From positions 62,001 to 126,000 of the forward strand of contig CAWABU010000002.1 in assembly GCA_963780345.1 (NCBI GenBank): DNA of 64,000 nucleotides. The letters run 5' to 3'. Source of the stretch: PALSA-693 sp963780345 (GTDB lineage Bacteria; Actinomycetota; Acidimicrobiia; Acidimicrobiales; Palsa-688). Position 1 is the first letter of the stretch, and every line of letters starts with the position of its first letter. Shown in pieces: positions 36,142-45,244 of the stretch. The translations under genes were made by a program, and so were the position numbers. The notes below the pieces were generated by a model that saw only the letters and a program-made list of their open reading frames with translations, was not told the DNA's origin and did no database searches.

Positions 36142-37243
36142 GGCAGGAGCACCAGGTCGTCTCGATGCACGACCTCGTGGACAACGTCATCCGGCAGGTC
36201 GGAGGTGCGGCGGCCGGCCAACTGCTTGACCCGTTGGGCGGAATGGCGGGTCAGGCCCTTGGCAAAGACCTGTCCATCCGGGCCGGCGATCTCCACCGCC
36301 GCGTCGGCATCGAAGGCGCCCTCCACGGCGACCACGCCGGCCGGCAGCAGCGACACGCCCCGTTCCACCAGGGCTTTCCGGGCGCCTTCGTCGACCACGA
36401 CCGTGCCGGACGACCCGACGGCGAACGCGATCCACAGCTTGCGGGCCGGGAGGCGTCTCGCCCGCGGGATGACGACGGTCCCGACCCCGGGCACACCGGC
36501 CGCCGCGTCTCGAGCACGTGCGGGCGGGTGGCGGCCGCGATGACGACGCGGACGCCGGACCAGGCCGCCATCTTGGCCGCAGCCAGCTTCGAGGCCATCC
36601 CCCCACTCCCGCGGACGGTACCGCTTCCCCCCGCGAGCGCCTCCAGCTCATGGTCGACGGCCACGATCTCCTCGATCAAAGAGGCATCCGGTTTGATCTG
36701 CGGGTTACCGGTGAGCAGGCCGGCGGTGTCGGTGAGCAGCACCAGGAGGTCGGCGCCGAGCAGGTGCGAGACCAGGGCGGCCAGCCGGTCGTTGTCGCCG
36801 AAACGAATCTCGTCGTCGGCGATGGCGTCGTTTTCGTTGATGACCGGGATGACACCAAGGCCGAGAAGGACCGACAGGGTCTGGCGGGCGTGCAGGTACT
36901 GGTTGCGATGGACGAAGTCGAGGGGAGCCAGCAGCACCTGACCACAGACCAGGCCGTGGGCGGCCAGAGCCCGGTTGTAGTGATCGACCAGATGGGCCTG
37001 CCCCACCGCCGACACCGCCTGTAACACGGCCGGGTCGGTTGGGCGTGGCTCGTGGAGACCGAGAACAGGCAAGCCGGCCGCGATGGCCCCGCTCGACACC
37101 ACCACCACCCGATCGCCCGCGGCCCGCAGGGCGGCCACCTCGGCACAGAGCTTCTCGATGCTGGCCGACACGATGGCCCCGTCGCGGTCGGTCAACGACG
37201 AGGTGCCGATCTTGGCCACGATCAGCCGGCCGGGGCCCGTCAT
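36138..37243 (-). CDS. proB: Glutamate 5-kinase ProB, one frameshift
   Basis: First enzyme of proline synthesis, phosphorylating glutamate; about 368 aa when repaired. The amino-acid kinase domain shows KIGTSSLTD, VVVVSSGAIAAGLPVLG, PVINENDAIADDEIRFGDND and GSGGMASKLAAAKMA. After HVLE (about 36500) the open frame is lost. One frame over, VPGVGTVVIPRARRLPARKL and a C-terminal PUA domain (AGRRTSDLPDDVVHEVVHRD) run to the stop at 36138. A single missing base near 36500-36515 explains it. The start overlaps the obgE stop (ATGA). A frame break in a biosynthetic gene supports sequence error. Confidence 0.9.
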
Positions 37244-38493
37244 CCCCCGGCCATGTCATCGTCGGGCTGGTATTCGAACTCGAACCCCCCGATCCGGACC
37301 CGGTCGCCTCCCCGGGCGCCGGCCCGGGCCAAGGCCCGGTCGACTCCGAGCCGGCGCAACCGCCCCTGGGCGTAAGCCAGCGCCTCGGCGTTGGTCAGGT
37401 CCGAGAGGGCGACGGCCCGTAACGCAGCCCGACCGAGCACCTCCCACCCGCCGTCGGGAGCCCGCTCGACCGCGATCCCGGCGGGTTGGGGCCGGTGCAC
37501 CACGAATCGAGGCGGCCGGAGCAACTCCTCCCTCGCCCGGGCGACCGTAGTGGCCATGCGGCCCAGGAGGGGCTGCAGCCCCTCGCCGGTCCAGGCCGAG
37601 AGCCGCTCCCCCGCCCAGCCGTCTCCGCCGAGGGCGGCATCGGTCTTCGACCCGACCACCAGTCGGGGCCGGTTGACCAGGTCCGGGTGGTGCCGGCGCA
37701 GTTCCTCGAGCAGGATCCGTTCCTGATCGGCCGGCGAGCGGCCTTCGGGTTGAGTCAGGTCGAGCAGGATGGTCAGCACCCGGGCCCGTTCGATGTGCCG
37801 GAGGAAGCGGTGGCCGAGGCCGCGGCCGGCGCTGGCGCCTTCGATCAGGCCGGGAATGTCGGCCACCACAAACTCGGAAGTGTCGAAGCGGACCACTCCG
37901 AGGTGAGGCTCCAGGGTGGTAAAGGGGTAGTCGGCAATCTTCGGCTTGGCGGCCGAGATCCGGGAGATGAGGGTGCTCTTCCCGGAGTTCGGGAACCCTA
38001 CCAACGCCACGTCGGCCATCAGCTTGAGCTCCAGGTCCAGCCAGCGCTCCTCGCCCAGCTCCGCCTGTTCGGCGAACGACGGAGCCCGCCGGCGGTTGGA
38101 CAGGAAGCGCGCATTCCCGCGGCCCCCCTGACCCCCCCGGGCGGCCAGCCAGCGGTCGCCCTCGGCGACCAGGTCGGCGATCACGTCGCCGCTGGCATCA
38201 CGGACCACCGTCCCTTCTGGAACCGGCACATCCAGGTCACCTCCGGCCTTGCCGTGCCGCCCCTTGCCCATTCCGTGGGTGCCCCGGCCGGCCTCGCGGT
38301 GGGGATGGTCGCGGAACCCGTAGAGGGATGCGACGTTGCGGTCGGCGACCAGCCAGATACTGCCGCCGCCGCCCCCGTCACCGCCATCGGGGCCGCCTCT
38401 TGCCACATGCGCCTCCCGGCGAAAGGAGATGGCCCCCGCCCCTCCGTCACCCGCTTTGACGTGAACCTGGGCTTCGTCGACGAACGCTGACAC
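37240..38493 (-). CDS. obgE: Obg/CgtA GTPase
   Basis: Essential ribosome-associated GTPase of 417 aa acting in 50S assembly and stress control. The glycine-rich Obg fold occupies residues 1-158 (VHVKAGDGGAGAISFRRE). The G domain has G1 GFPNSGKST, the switch-region FTTLEPHLG, G3 DIPG and G4 GSKTD (a variant of NKxD). The C-terminal OCT domain ends VRIGGFEFEYQPDDD. It follows rplU-rpmA on the same strand, as in most bacteria, and overlaps proB by four bases. Confidence 0.95.
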   Translation of the reverse strand: MSAFVDEAQVHVKAGDGGAGAISFRREAHVARGGPDGGDGGGGGSIWLVADRNVASLYGFRDHPHREAGRGTHGMGKGRHGKAGGDLDVPVPEGTVVRDASGDVIADLVAEGDRWLAARGGQGGRGNARFLSNRRRAPSFAEQAELGEERWLDLELKLMADVALVGFPNSGKSTLISRISAAKPKIADYPFTTLEPHLGVVRFDTSEFVVADIPGLIEGASAGRGLGHRFLRHIERARVLTILLDLTQPEGRSPADQERILLEELRRHHPDLVNRPRLVVGSKTDAALGGDGWAGERLSAWTGEGLQPLLGRMATTVARAREELLRPPRFVVHRPQPAGIAVERAPDGGWEVLGRAALRAVALSDLTNAEALAYAQGRLRRLGVDRALARAGARGGDRVRIGGFEFEYQPDDDMAGG

Positions 38494-38542
38494 GGTGACC
38501 GGCTCTCCCCGACCGCAAGCGCGGTCCGGGACGAGACCCTGC

Positions 38543-38797
38543 TCAGGCCTCCGTCAGGATGTCGACCAGTCGGCGCCCTTTGCGGGTGCCGAATTTCACC
38601 TTGCCGTCCTGGAGGGCGAACAGGGTGTCGTCACCGCCGCGCCCGACATTTTCTCCGGGATGGAAGTGCGTGCCCCGCTGGCGAACGATGATGGAGCCGG
38701 CGGTGATTTTCGTCCCGTCGAACACCTTGACGCCGAGTCGCTGAGCGTTTGAGTCACGCCCGTTGCGGGTGGAGCCCCCACCTTTGGTCTTGGACAT
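38543..38797 (-). CDS. rpmA: 50S ribosomal protein L27
   Basis: 84-aa ribosomal protein. The N-terminal MSKTKGGGSTRNGRDSNAQR and the central GTHFHPGENVGRGGDDTLFA are the L27 signature. Its N-terminus reaches the peptidyl transferase centre. The N-terminus has MSKTKGGG directly, without the Firmicutes-type cleaved leader. It lies five bases after rplU and about 50 bases before obgE. Confidence 0.96.
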   Translation of the reverse strand: MSKTKGGGSTRNGRDSNAQRLGVKVFDGTKITAGSIIVRQRGTHFHPGENVGRGGDDTLFALQDGKVKFGTRKGRRLVDILTEA

Positions 38798-38802
38798 GTC
38801 GC

Positions 38803-39117
38803 TTACGCCTCCCGGCTGATGCCGGTGATCTCGATGGTGGTGTAGTGCTGGCGGTGACCCCAGCTCCGGCGGGCCCGGGTCTTGGGCTTGTAGGTGAAGC
38901 CTCGCACCTTCGGGCCTTTGGTGGTCCCCGTCACCCGGGCGGAGACCTTGGCGGCCGCCAGCTCGTGACGCCGGGAGAGCACCGTTTCCCCGTCGACGAC
39001 AAGGATCGGATCGAAGGTGACCTCCTCGCCCGCCGCGGCGCCCAAGAGCTCCACGGCCAGCGTCTGGCCCTCCTCCACCCGTTCCTGCTTCCCACCGGTT
39101 TTGATCACCGCATACAC
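38803..39117 (-). CDS. rplU: 50S ribosomal protein L21
   Basis: 104-aa ribosomal protein starting at GTG 39117 (read as MYAVIKTGGKQERVEEGQ). The L21 landmarks are IKTGGKQ at the start, VLSRRHELAAAKVSARVTG in the middle and KPKTRARRSWGHRQHYT near the end. The much longer ORF extending to 39870 in this frame is read-through antisense to nothing and inside rne. It heads the rplU-rpmA-obgE unit. Confidence 0.95.
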   Translation of the reverse strand: MYAVIKTGGKQERVEEGQTLAVELLGAAAGEEVTFDPILVVDGETVLSRRHELAAAKVSARVTGTTKGPKVRGFTYKPKTRARRSWGHRQHYTTIEITGISREA

Positions 39118-39173
39118 AAGAGCGGCAGTATACCGGCCTGGGGCCATCCCCCGCCGGGCGGGGGGCCCGACGG

Positions 39174-41237
39174 CTAGAGGAGCGACTGGTCGAAGATGAT
39201 GCCGCGGCCGCCGCAGGTAGGGCAGGTCTCGGAAAACGACTCCACCAAACCCTCGGAGATCCGCTTGCGGGTCATCTCCACCAGGCCCAGCTCCGAGATG
39301 TCGAAGACCTGGGTCCGGGTCTTGTCCCGGGCGAGGGCGGACCGGAAGGTCTTGATCACCTCGGCCCGGTTGGCGATCACCTCCATGTCGATGAAGTCGA
39401 TCACGATGATGCCGCCGATATCGCGGAGCCGGAGTTGTCGGGCGATCTCGTCCGCGGCCTCCAGGTTGTTGCGAAAGACGGTCTCCTCCAGGTTCGAGGT
39501 GCCCACGTTCTTGCCGGTGTTGACGTCGATCACGGTCAAGGCCTCGGTGCGTTCGATGATCAACGAGCCGCCGGACTGTAGCCACACCTTGCGATCGAGG
39601 GCCTTGTGGATCTGCTCGTGCACGTGGTAGCGCTCGAACACCGGGAGGGGATCGTCGGAGTCTCCGGCCCACTCCACCCGGTCGGCGAGCTCCGGGCTGA
39701 TGCTCGCGACGTAGTCCCGTACCTCTTCGAAGAGCTCGCGGTCGTCGATGACGACACCCCGGTAGTCGCGGTTGAACTCCTCCCGGATGACCCGCACGGC
39801 CATGTCTGGTTCCCGGTAGAGCAGGGCCGGGGTTCGCGACGACTTGGCGAGGACATCGATGCGCTCCCACTGCTGGCGAAGCCTGGCCACATCGCGTCGC
39901 AGCTCGTCGGCGGTGGCGCCCTCGGCCGCGGTCCGCACGATCAGGCCGTGCCCATCAGGCCGGACCTCGTCCAGGATTCGGCGGAGACGTTTACGTTCGT
40001 CGTCAGGGAGCCGCTTGGAGATCCCGTAGGTCTCGCTGTTGGGGATCAACACCACGAAGCGCCCAGGCAGCGACACCTCCTGGGTGAGGCGCGCCCCCTT
40101 GGTGCCGATGGGGTTCTTGGTGACCTGACAGAGCACGGTCTGGCCCGTCTTGAGCAGCTGCTCGATACGCGCCCCTCGGGCCACGCCTCCGAGCCGGCCC
40201 CGGGTGGGAGCGGCGTGGCTGGCGGAGGGGCCGGTGGGCTCCACGTCATCCTTGTCGTAGCGCACGTCACCCCGATAGAGCACGGCATTCTTCGGGGTTC
40301 CGATGTCGATGAAGGCAGCCTCCATGCCGGGGAGCACGTTCTGGACCCGCCCCAGGTAGATGTTGCCGTCGATCTGGGAGGCGTCATCGGCCTTGCGGGA
40401 GACGTAGTGCTCGATCAGCGCCCGCCCCTCCAGGACGGCGATCTGGGTGGCGATCGGCCCGGAGTGGACCACCATCAGATAGCGGCCGACGGGCCGGCCC
40501 TTGCGCTCGCGTCCGCGCCTTCGCTCGAGGGTCTCCTCGTCGACATCGACGGGATCGTCGACCAGTACGGCTTCGACCGGCCGTCGGTCGCCGGGGACGC
40601 GGGTCCGGGCGCTGCGGCGGCGGCGCCGGCCTGAGCGGTCAAGATCAGGGGAGCGGTCGAGATCCTCCGCCGCTCCCCCCGGGACGCTGCCGGCGGCCCC
40701 GCCGCCGGCCGCCGGGACCGGCCGGATCACGGGGGCTGGCCGGGTGTCGCCGATCTTGGGCTTCGCCGGCGGCGGGAGGGCGTGGCCCGGGGGGGCGAAC
40801 GGGATGGCCGGGGGGGCCGGGTCCGCGGGGGCGGCCACGGCCGGTTCCGCTCCGACCGCACCAACCGCGCCGACCAGCGGGGTGGTAGGACTTCCAGCCG
40901 TTGGCGCCGCGCTCGTTACGACCGGGCCGGGCGGTTCGAGTGGCGCGGCGGGGGCGCCGGCGACCGCGCCGCCCGGTCCCGGTAGCGGCGCCGGCCCGGC
41001 ATCGGGATCGGCTACCTGGCTGCCAGGCGCGCCAGTCCGATTGCGGCTGCGACCGCCTCGGGAGCCCCGCCGGCGGCGACGGGCCGCCGAGCTGCCCTCG
41101 CTGTCCGGGGCATCTGCCCCGGCAGCTGGCGGTGCAGTGGAATCAGGTTGCGGCCGTGGTTCGCGAGGCGAACCGGCAGGAGCACCTGACATGGCCGGCC
41201 CGAGGTCTTCGGGGCCGGCCGACGCAGGGTCGGACAT
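39174..41237 (-). CDS. rne: Ribonuclease E/G family endoribonuclease
   Basis: RNA-processing and decay endonuclease of 687 aa. The first 235 residues are a low-complexity Pro/Ala/Gly region with basic patches (ARRRRRGSRGGRSRNRTGAP), as usual in actinomycete RNase E. Then come the S1-like RNA-binding domain (NIYLGRVQNVLPGMEAAFID), the 5'-sensor/DNase I-like part, and the metal-binding aspartates in ALTVIDVNTGKNVG and GGIIVIDFIDME. The zinc-link-type CPTCGGRG sits near the C-terminus. There is no C-terminal degradosome scaffold. It precedes rplU, the conserved order. Confidence 0.93.
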   Translation of the reverse strand: MSDPASAGPEDLGPAMSGAPAGSPREPRPQPDSTAPPAAGADAPDSEGSSAARRRRRGSRGGRSRNRTGAPGSQVADPDAGPAPLPGPGGAVAGAPAAPLEPPGPVVTSAAPTAGSPTTPLVGAVGAVGAEPAVAAPADPAPPAIPFAPPGHALPPPAKPKIGDTRPAPVIRPVPAAGGGAAGSVPGGAAEDLDRSPDLDRSGRRRRRSARTRVPGDRRPVEAVLVDDPVDVDEETLERRRGRERKGRPVGRYLMVVHSGPIATQIAVLEGRALIEHYVSRKADDASQIDGNIYLGRVQNVLPGMEAAFIDIGTPKNAVLYRGDVRYDKDDVEPTGPSASHAAPTRGRLGGVARGARIEQLLKTGQTVLCQVTKNPIGTKGARLTQEVSLPGRFVVLIPNSETYGISKRLPDDERKRLRRILDEVRPDGHGLIVRTAAEGATADELRRDVARLRQQWERIDVLAKSSRTPALLYREPDMAVRVIREEFNRDYRGVVIDDRELFEEVRDYVASISPELADRVEWAGDSDDPLPVFERYHVHEQIHKALDRKVWLQSGGSLIIERTEALTVIDVNTGKNVGTSNLEETVFRNNLEAADEIARQLRLRDIGGIIVIDFIDMEVIANRAEVIKTFRSALARDKTRTQVFDISELGLVEMTRKRISEGLVESFSETCPTCGGRGIIFDQSLL

Positions 41238-41252
41238 GGAGAAAATCCCTTC

Positions 41253-42035
41253 TCATGACGCACGCTCCAGGGCGTGCGGCGCGGCCGTCGCGCCGATCGG
41301 GTCCGCTGCCACCAGCGGCTCCCTCCGGGCGCCGTCGCGCAAAATCCATTGATGTGTCCGCCGCACCTGGCGCTCCTCCAGACCGGGACCCAAGGCGGCG
41401 AGCACCTCAGCCGGTCGGAGGCCGCGTGGACGGGAGGTCAGTTCGCCCTCCAGCCAGATCCCGAGCGACGGGTCGGGCCCGACGGGCCCGAGCAGTTCCA
41501 GGGTATAGATACCGGCCCGGATGTCGTCGGTGTGCTCCTCGCCCTTGCGGGTCCGGGTGACGACGACCGAAGAGGCGGCCAGCGTCGCGTCGACGCGACG
41601 CTGCAGCTCCTCTACTCCGGGCGGGTCGGTGCCCTCGACGGGGGCGGCCGCCCAGCGCCACGTGCACGACGTGACGTCCTCCTGTAACGAGGGGGTCCCT
41701 GGGGCGACCACCTCCGCGGCCGTGGCGTCGACGCCGTTCGGGAGCGCCGCCGAGAGCCGGCCGGGCAAGGTGCGGATGTCGACGCCGACCGGTGCCATCC
41801 GGTCATCCGGGGCCGGCGGGTCGGCCAGCTCGACATCCAGGTACTCGGCCACGGACTCGTGACCGGTGGGGAGAGCCAGCCCGAAGCTGACCTTGGGACG
41901 GGGGGAGTAACCGGCGCTGTAGGCCACCGGCAGCTCCACCCGGCGAAACGCCCGCTCCCACATGCGGGCCACGTCCCGATGACTGGTCCAGCGAATCTTC
42001 CCGAGCTTGACGAAGCGTATTCGAACCCGGGTCAC
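41253..42035 (-). CDS. TIGR03936 family radical-SAM-linked protein (DUF2344)
   Basis: 260-aa protein that accompanies the TIGR03960 radical SAM gene immediately upstream. The N-terminal RIRFVKLGKIRWTSHRDVAR and RVELPVAYSAGYSPRPKVSF segments are the DUF2344 signature. It starts by a four-base overlap with the radical SAM gene and leads into rne. The biochemical role is not established; partnership with the radical SAM enzyme, perhaps in RNA or protein modification, is inferred from constant adjacency. Confidence 0.9.
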   Translation of the reverse strand: MTRVRIRFVKLGKIRWTSHRDVARMWERAFRRVELPVAYSAGYSPRPKVSFGLALPTGHESVAEYLDVELADPPAPDDRMAPVGVDIRTLPGRLSAALPNGVDATAAEVVAPGTPSLQEDVTSCTWRWAAAPVEGTDPPGVEELQRRVDATLAASSVVVTRTRKGEEHTDDIRAGIYTLELLGPVGPDPSLGIWLEGELTSRPRGLRPAEVLAALGPGLEERQVRRTHQWILRDGARREPLVAADPIGATAAPHALERAS

Positions 42036-43990
42036 GGCCGTTTACCCGCCCCGCTCAGCGGCCGCAACTGGACTGGCACCTCGTGGCCGCGCGACAGGTC
42101 CTGGCCCGTGCCCTGGCTGCCCCCGGCCGGCGGCGTGGTGGCGGCGACCACATGTTCGAGGCCGTAGCCGGTGCAGGCTCCGCAGTCGTAACAGGGGGTC
42201 CAGCGGCAATCCGGGGTGGCGGACTCCGCCAGGGCGTCCTCCCAGTCCTGCCACAGGAAGTCCTCGTGCAGGCCGGCCGAGATGTGCGCCCACGGCAGCA
42301 CCTCGTCGCGATCGCGGTGCCGGTTGACGTACCAGTCGATGGACAGGCCGTGGGCCGCCATGGCTTCCTGCCACAGATCGAGCGAGAAGTGCTCCGACCA
42401 CTCCTGGAAGGTTCCGCCCCGGCGCCACACCGCCTCGATGACGGCACCGATGCGCCGATCCCCCCGGCTGGCGATGCCTTCGGCCAACGACGCCCGAGGG
42501 TCGTGCCAGCGGAGTTGGACACCCCGGTCCCTTCGGACGGCGTCGCGCAGCAGGCCGATCTTGCGGCCCAGCTCGGCGGCGGTGTCCTGGCCGAACCACT
42601 GGAACGGCGTCTGCGGTTTGGGCACGAACCCTCCGACGGAAGCCGTGACCGAGGCGCCCTTGTGGTGGCTCCGCCCGATCTGGACGCAGTTGCGAGCCAG
42701 CTCGGCGATCCCGAGAGTGTCCTCGTCGGTTTCGGTCGGCAGGCCGGTCAGGAAGTACAACTTCACCCGCCGCCATCCCTGGGAGAAAGCCGACTCCACC
42801 GCGCCGTAGAGGTCCTCTTCCCGGATGAGCTTGTTGATGACCCGGCGCATCCGCCAGGTGCCGGCTTCGGGCGCGAACGTCAGGCCCGTGCGGCGGACCT
42901 TCTGGATCTGGGTCGCGATGCCTACGGTGAAGGCGTCGACGCGGAGGCTGGGCAGGCTCACCGACACCTGACCGCGACAGGCCGGGTCGTCGATGATGCC
43001 GCTGACCACCTCGTCGATGCCGGAGTAGTCCGCGCTCGACAGCGAGGTCAGGCTGACCTCGTCGTAGCCCGTTCGCCGCAACCCGCTACCAACCATGTCG
43101 CGCACCTGGGCCGCGGGCCGTTCCCGGACCGGGCGGGTGATCATGCCGGCCTGACAGAAGCGGCACCCGCGGGTGCAGCCCCGGAAGATCTCCACGTTGA
43201 GCCGATCGTGGACGACCTCGGTCATGGGCACCAGCTGCTGCCGGGGATAGGGCCATGCGGCCAGGTCGGCGATGGTCCGCTTCTCGACCCGGTCGGGGAC
43301 ATCGGGGTAGCGGGGCGTCACCGCGACCAGGCGGGGCCCGTCGTACTCGACGTCGTAGCAGGACGGCACGTACACCCCGCTGATTCGGGCCAAATCGCGA
43401 AGCAAGCGCTGCCGGGAGCCGGGGGTGCGCCCCCCGGTCTTCCAGGCCTGCACGGCGCCGGTGATTTCCCCGACTACTTCTTCACCGTCGCCGATGACAA
43501 AGCAGTCCACGAAGTCGGCGAGGGGCTCGGGGTTGAAGGTGCAGTGACCACCGGCGACCACCAGCGGATGCTCGGCCCCCCGATCGGCCGTCCGCACGGG
43601 CACTCCGGCCAGATCCACGCAGTTGAGGAGGTTCGTGTAGACCAGTTCGGCCGAGAGGTTGAAGGCCAGCAGGTCGAATTCGCCGGCCGGGCGGTGGCTG
43701 TCGACCGAGAACAGCGGCAGGCCCCGCCGGCGCAGCTCGTGCTCCATGTCGGTCCACGGGGCGTAGGAGCGCTCGGCCCGGGCGTCGGGACGCTCGTTGA
43801 CCAGCTCGTAGAGGATCTGCAGCCCCTGGTTGGGGAGGCCGATCTCGTAGGCGTCGGGGTAGATCAGCAGCCAGCCCACCTTGCCCGCCAGCGAGCCGGG
43901 CCCGATCGCCCCATCCTCGCACCCGATGTAGCGGGCCGGCTTCTGCACGTGGGCGAGGATCGGCTCGAGCTGGGGCCACAACGACGTCAT
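42032..43990 (-). CDS. TIGR03960 family B12-binding-like radical SAM protein
   Basis: 652-aa enzyme. The N-terminal third resembles a B12-binding fold (YPDAYEIGLPNQGLQILYEL). The radical SAM core carries the [4Fe-4S] cysteines as IFRGCTRGCRFCQAGM near residue 270. The C-terminus has TPDCRWTPCYDCGACTG, a cysteine cluster that may bind a second iron-sulphur centre. The long plus-strand ORF covering this gene and rodA is an antisense shadow. The substrate is unknown; it is always paired with the DUF2344 protein in this context. Confidence 0.92.
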   Translation of the reverse strand: MTSLWPQLEPILAHVQKPARYIGCEDGAIGPGSLAGKVGWLLIYPDAYEIGLPNQGLQILYELVNERPDARAERSYAPWTDMEHELRRRGLPLFSVDSHRPAGEFDLLAFNLSAELVYTNLLNCVDLAGVPVRTADRGAEHPLVVAGGHCTFNPEPLADFVDCFVIGDGEEVVGEITGAVQAWKTGGRTPGSRQRLLRDLARISGVYVPSCYDVEYDGPRLVAVTPRYPDVPDRVEKRTIADLAAWPYPRQQLVPMTEVVHDRLNVEIFRGCTRGCRFCQAGMITRPVRERPAAQVRDMVGSGLRRTGYDEVSLTSLSSADYSGIDEVVSGIIDDPACRGQVSVSLPSLRVDAFTVGIATQIQKVRRTGLTFAPEAGTWRMRRVINKLIREEDLYGAVESAFSQGWRRVKLYFLTGLPTETDEDTLGIAELARNCVQIGRSHHKGASVTASVGGFVPKPQTPFQWFGQDTAAELGRKIGLLRDAVRRDRGVQLRWHDPRASLAEGIASRGDRRIGAVIEAVWRRGGTFQEWSEHFSLDLWQEAMAAHGLSIDWYVNRHRDRDEVLPWAHISAGLHEDFLWQDWEDALAESATPDCRWTPCYDCGACTGYGLEHVVAATTPPAGGSQGTGQDLSRGHEVPVQLRPLSGAGKRP

Positions 43991-44071
43991 GTCCCTGAAC
44001 AGTGTAGCGGGGACCCCCTTCCCTGGCCCCGGCGCGTTCGGGCCGAGCGCCGGGCGCTCAGCGCTCAGCGC

Positions 44072-45244
44072 TCAGGTGAAGCGCCGCATCCGCACGTTGG
44101 CGACCAGCCCGATGGCGGCGAAGGTGGCGATGACCGCCGAGCCTCCGTAGCTCATGAGGGGAAGTGGGATGCCGGCCACCGGCATGATCCCCATGGTCAT
44201 GCCGACATTCTCGAACACCTCGAACAGGAGCATGGCGAGGACCCCGACACAGATCAGGGTGCCGACCAGGTCCCGGGCCAGGGCCGCGGCTCGCCACGTC
44301 CGCCATATGACGATGGCGAACAGCACCAGGAGGAGGCCCGATCCCACCAGCCCCAGTTGCTCTCCGACGGCCGTGAAGATGAAGTCGGTGCGCTGCTCGG
44401 GCACGTAGGAGAGGTTGGTCTGAGTCCCTTTGCCGATGCCCTTGCCGAAGAGGCCACCGGCGCCAATGGTGATCTTCGACTCGGCCAGGTTGTACTGGTT
44501 GGCGCCGGCTTGAGATTGCAGCAACGCTGCGCTCGGCGAGCTCGGACTGTTGACAAACGAGGTCAGACGGGCCTGCTGGTAGCTCTTGAGGACCCCGAAA
44601 TGGACCACGCCGACGCCCAGCCCCACCACGATCACGGCGAGCACCGCGAGGTGGCGGGCGGAGGCGCCCCCGATGAGCAGCACGGCCACCAGCACCGCCC
44701 CCAGCACCAGGGCGGTCCCGAGATCGGGCTGTTTATAGATCAAGGCGAACGGGATGGCCGACAGCACCAGCACGACCGCCAGACCCACCGCCGTCAGCCG
44801 GCCCTTGGCCGCCGCGCAGTAGGTCGCCAGGGCGACGATCAGGCTGATCTTGGCGAATTCGGATGGCTCCAGCTGGTAGCTGCCGACCTGGAACCAGGCC
44901 TGGGCGCCCCTGCTCTTGTGACCGACCACGAACACCGCCAGCAGTACCAGGATCGTGAGGCCGTAGATGACCGGCGCCCAGTCGCGGTAGCGCCGATAGT
45001 CGATCGCCATGACGGCGACCATCACGACCACGCCGATGACCATGAAAATGGCCTGCTTGCGCAGGTAGTACTCCGGGCTCAGGCCGGCGGCCTGGAGCTG
45101 GTCACGGGTCGCGGTGTACACCATCAGGCACCCGAAAGCGCCGATCAGCAAGGTGGCCCCGATCAGCACGGGATCGACGTGCTGCCACAACGACGGCTTC
45201 TTGCGCTCGGTCACGGCACCCGGCGCCGGAGAGGTCGTGAGCAT
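44072..45244 (-). CDS. rodA: Peptidoglycan glycosyltransferase RodA (SEDS family)
   Basis: Integral membrane glycan polymerase of 390 aa for lateral wall elongation. ATG 45244 overlaps the mrdA stop (TGATG). The ten-helix SEDS pattern is present. It includes IYKQPDLGTALVLGAV, FGKGIGKGTQTNLSYVPEQRTDFIFTAVGEQLG (split here only by text) with its conserved loop, and PLPLMSYGGSAVIATFAAIG near the end. It works as a pair with the class B PBP encoded immediately upstream, under control of MreBCD. A reading-frame extension upstream into mrdA is not part of the gene. Confidence 0.94.
   Translation of the reverse strand: MLTTSPAPGAVTERKKPSLWQHVDPVLIGATLLIGAFGCLMVYTATRDQLQAAGLSPEYYLRKQAIFMVIGVVVMVAVMAIDYRRYRDWAPVIYGLTILVLLAVFVVGHKSRGAQAWFQVGSYQLEPSEFAKISLIVALATYCAAAKGRLTAVGLAVVLVLSAIPFALIYKQPDLGTALVLGAVLVAVLLIGGASARHLAVLAVIVVGLGVGVVHFGVLKSYQQARLTSFVNSPSSPSAALLQSQAGANQYNLAESKITIGAGGLFGKGIGKGTQTNLSYVPEQRTDFIFTAVGEQLGLVGSGLLLVLFAIVIWRTWRAAALARDLVGTLICVGVLAMLLFEVFENVGMTMGIMPVAGIPLPLMSYGGSAVIATFAAIGLVANVRMRRFT

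Noticed and set aside
35663..36229. Plus-strand Ala/Pro-repeat ORF over the 18-bp repeat
   Set aside because: Repeats with length divisible by three keep all frames open. The minus-strand frame has start coupling to proB, helices and sensible domains; this one does not.
38803..39870. 355-aa minus ORF extending rplU upstream
   Set aside because: L21 has a standard length and a good GTG start at 39117; the extension is an out-of-frame reading of rne.
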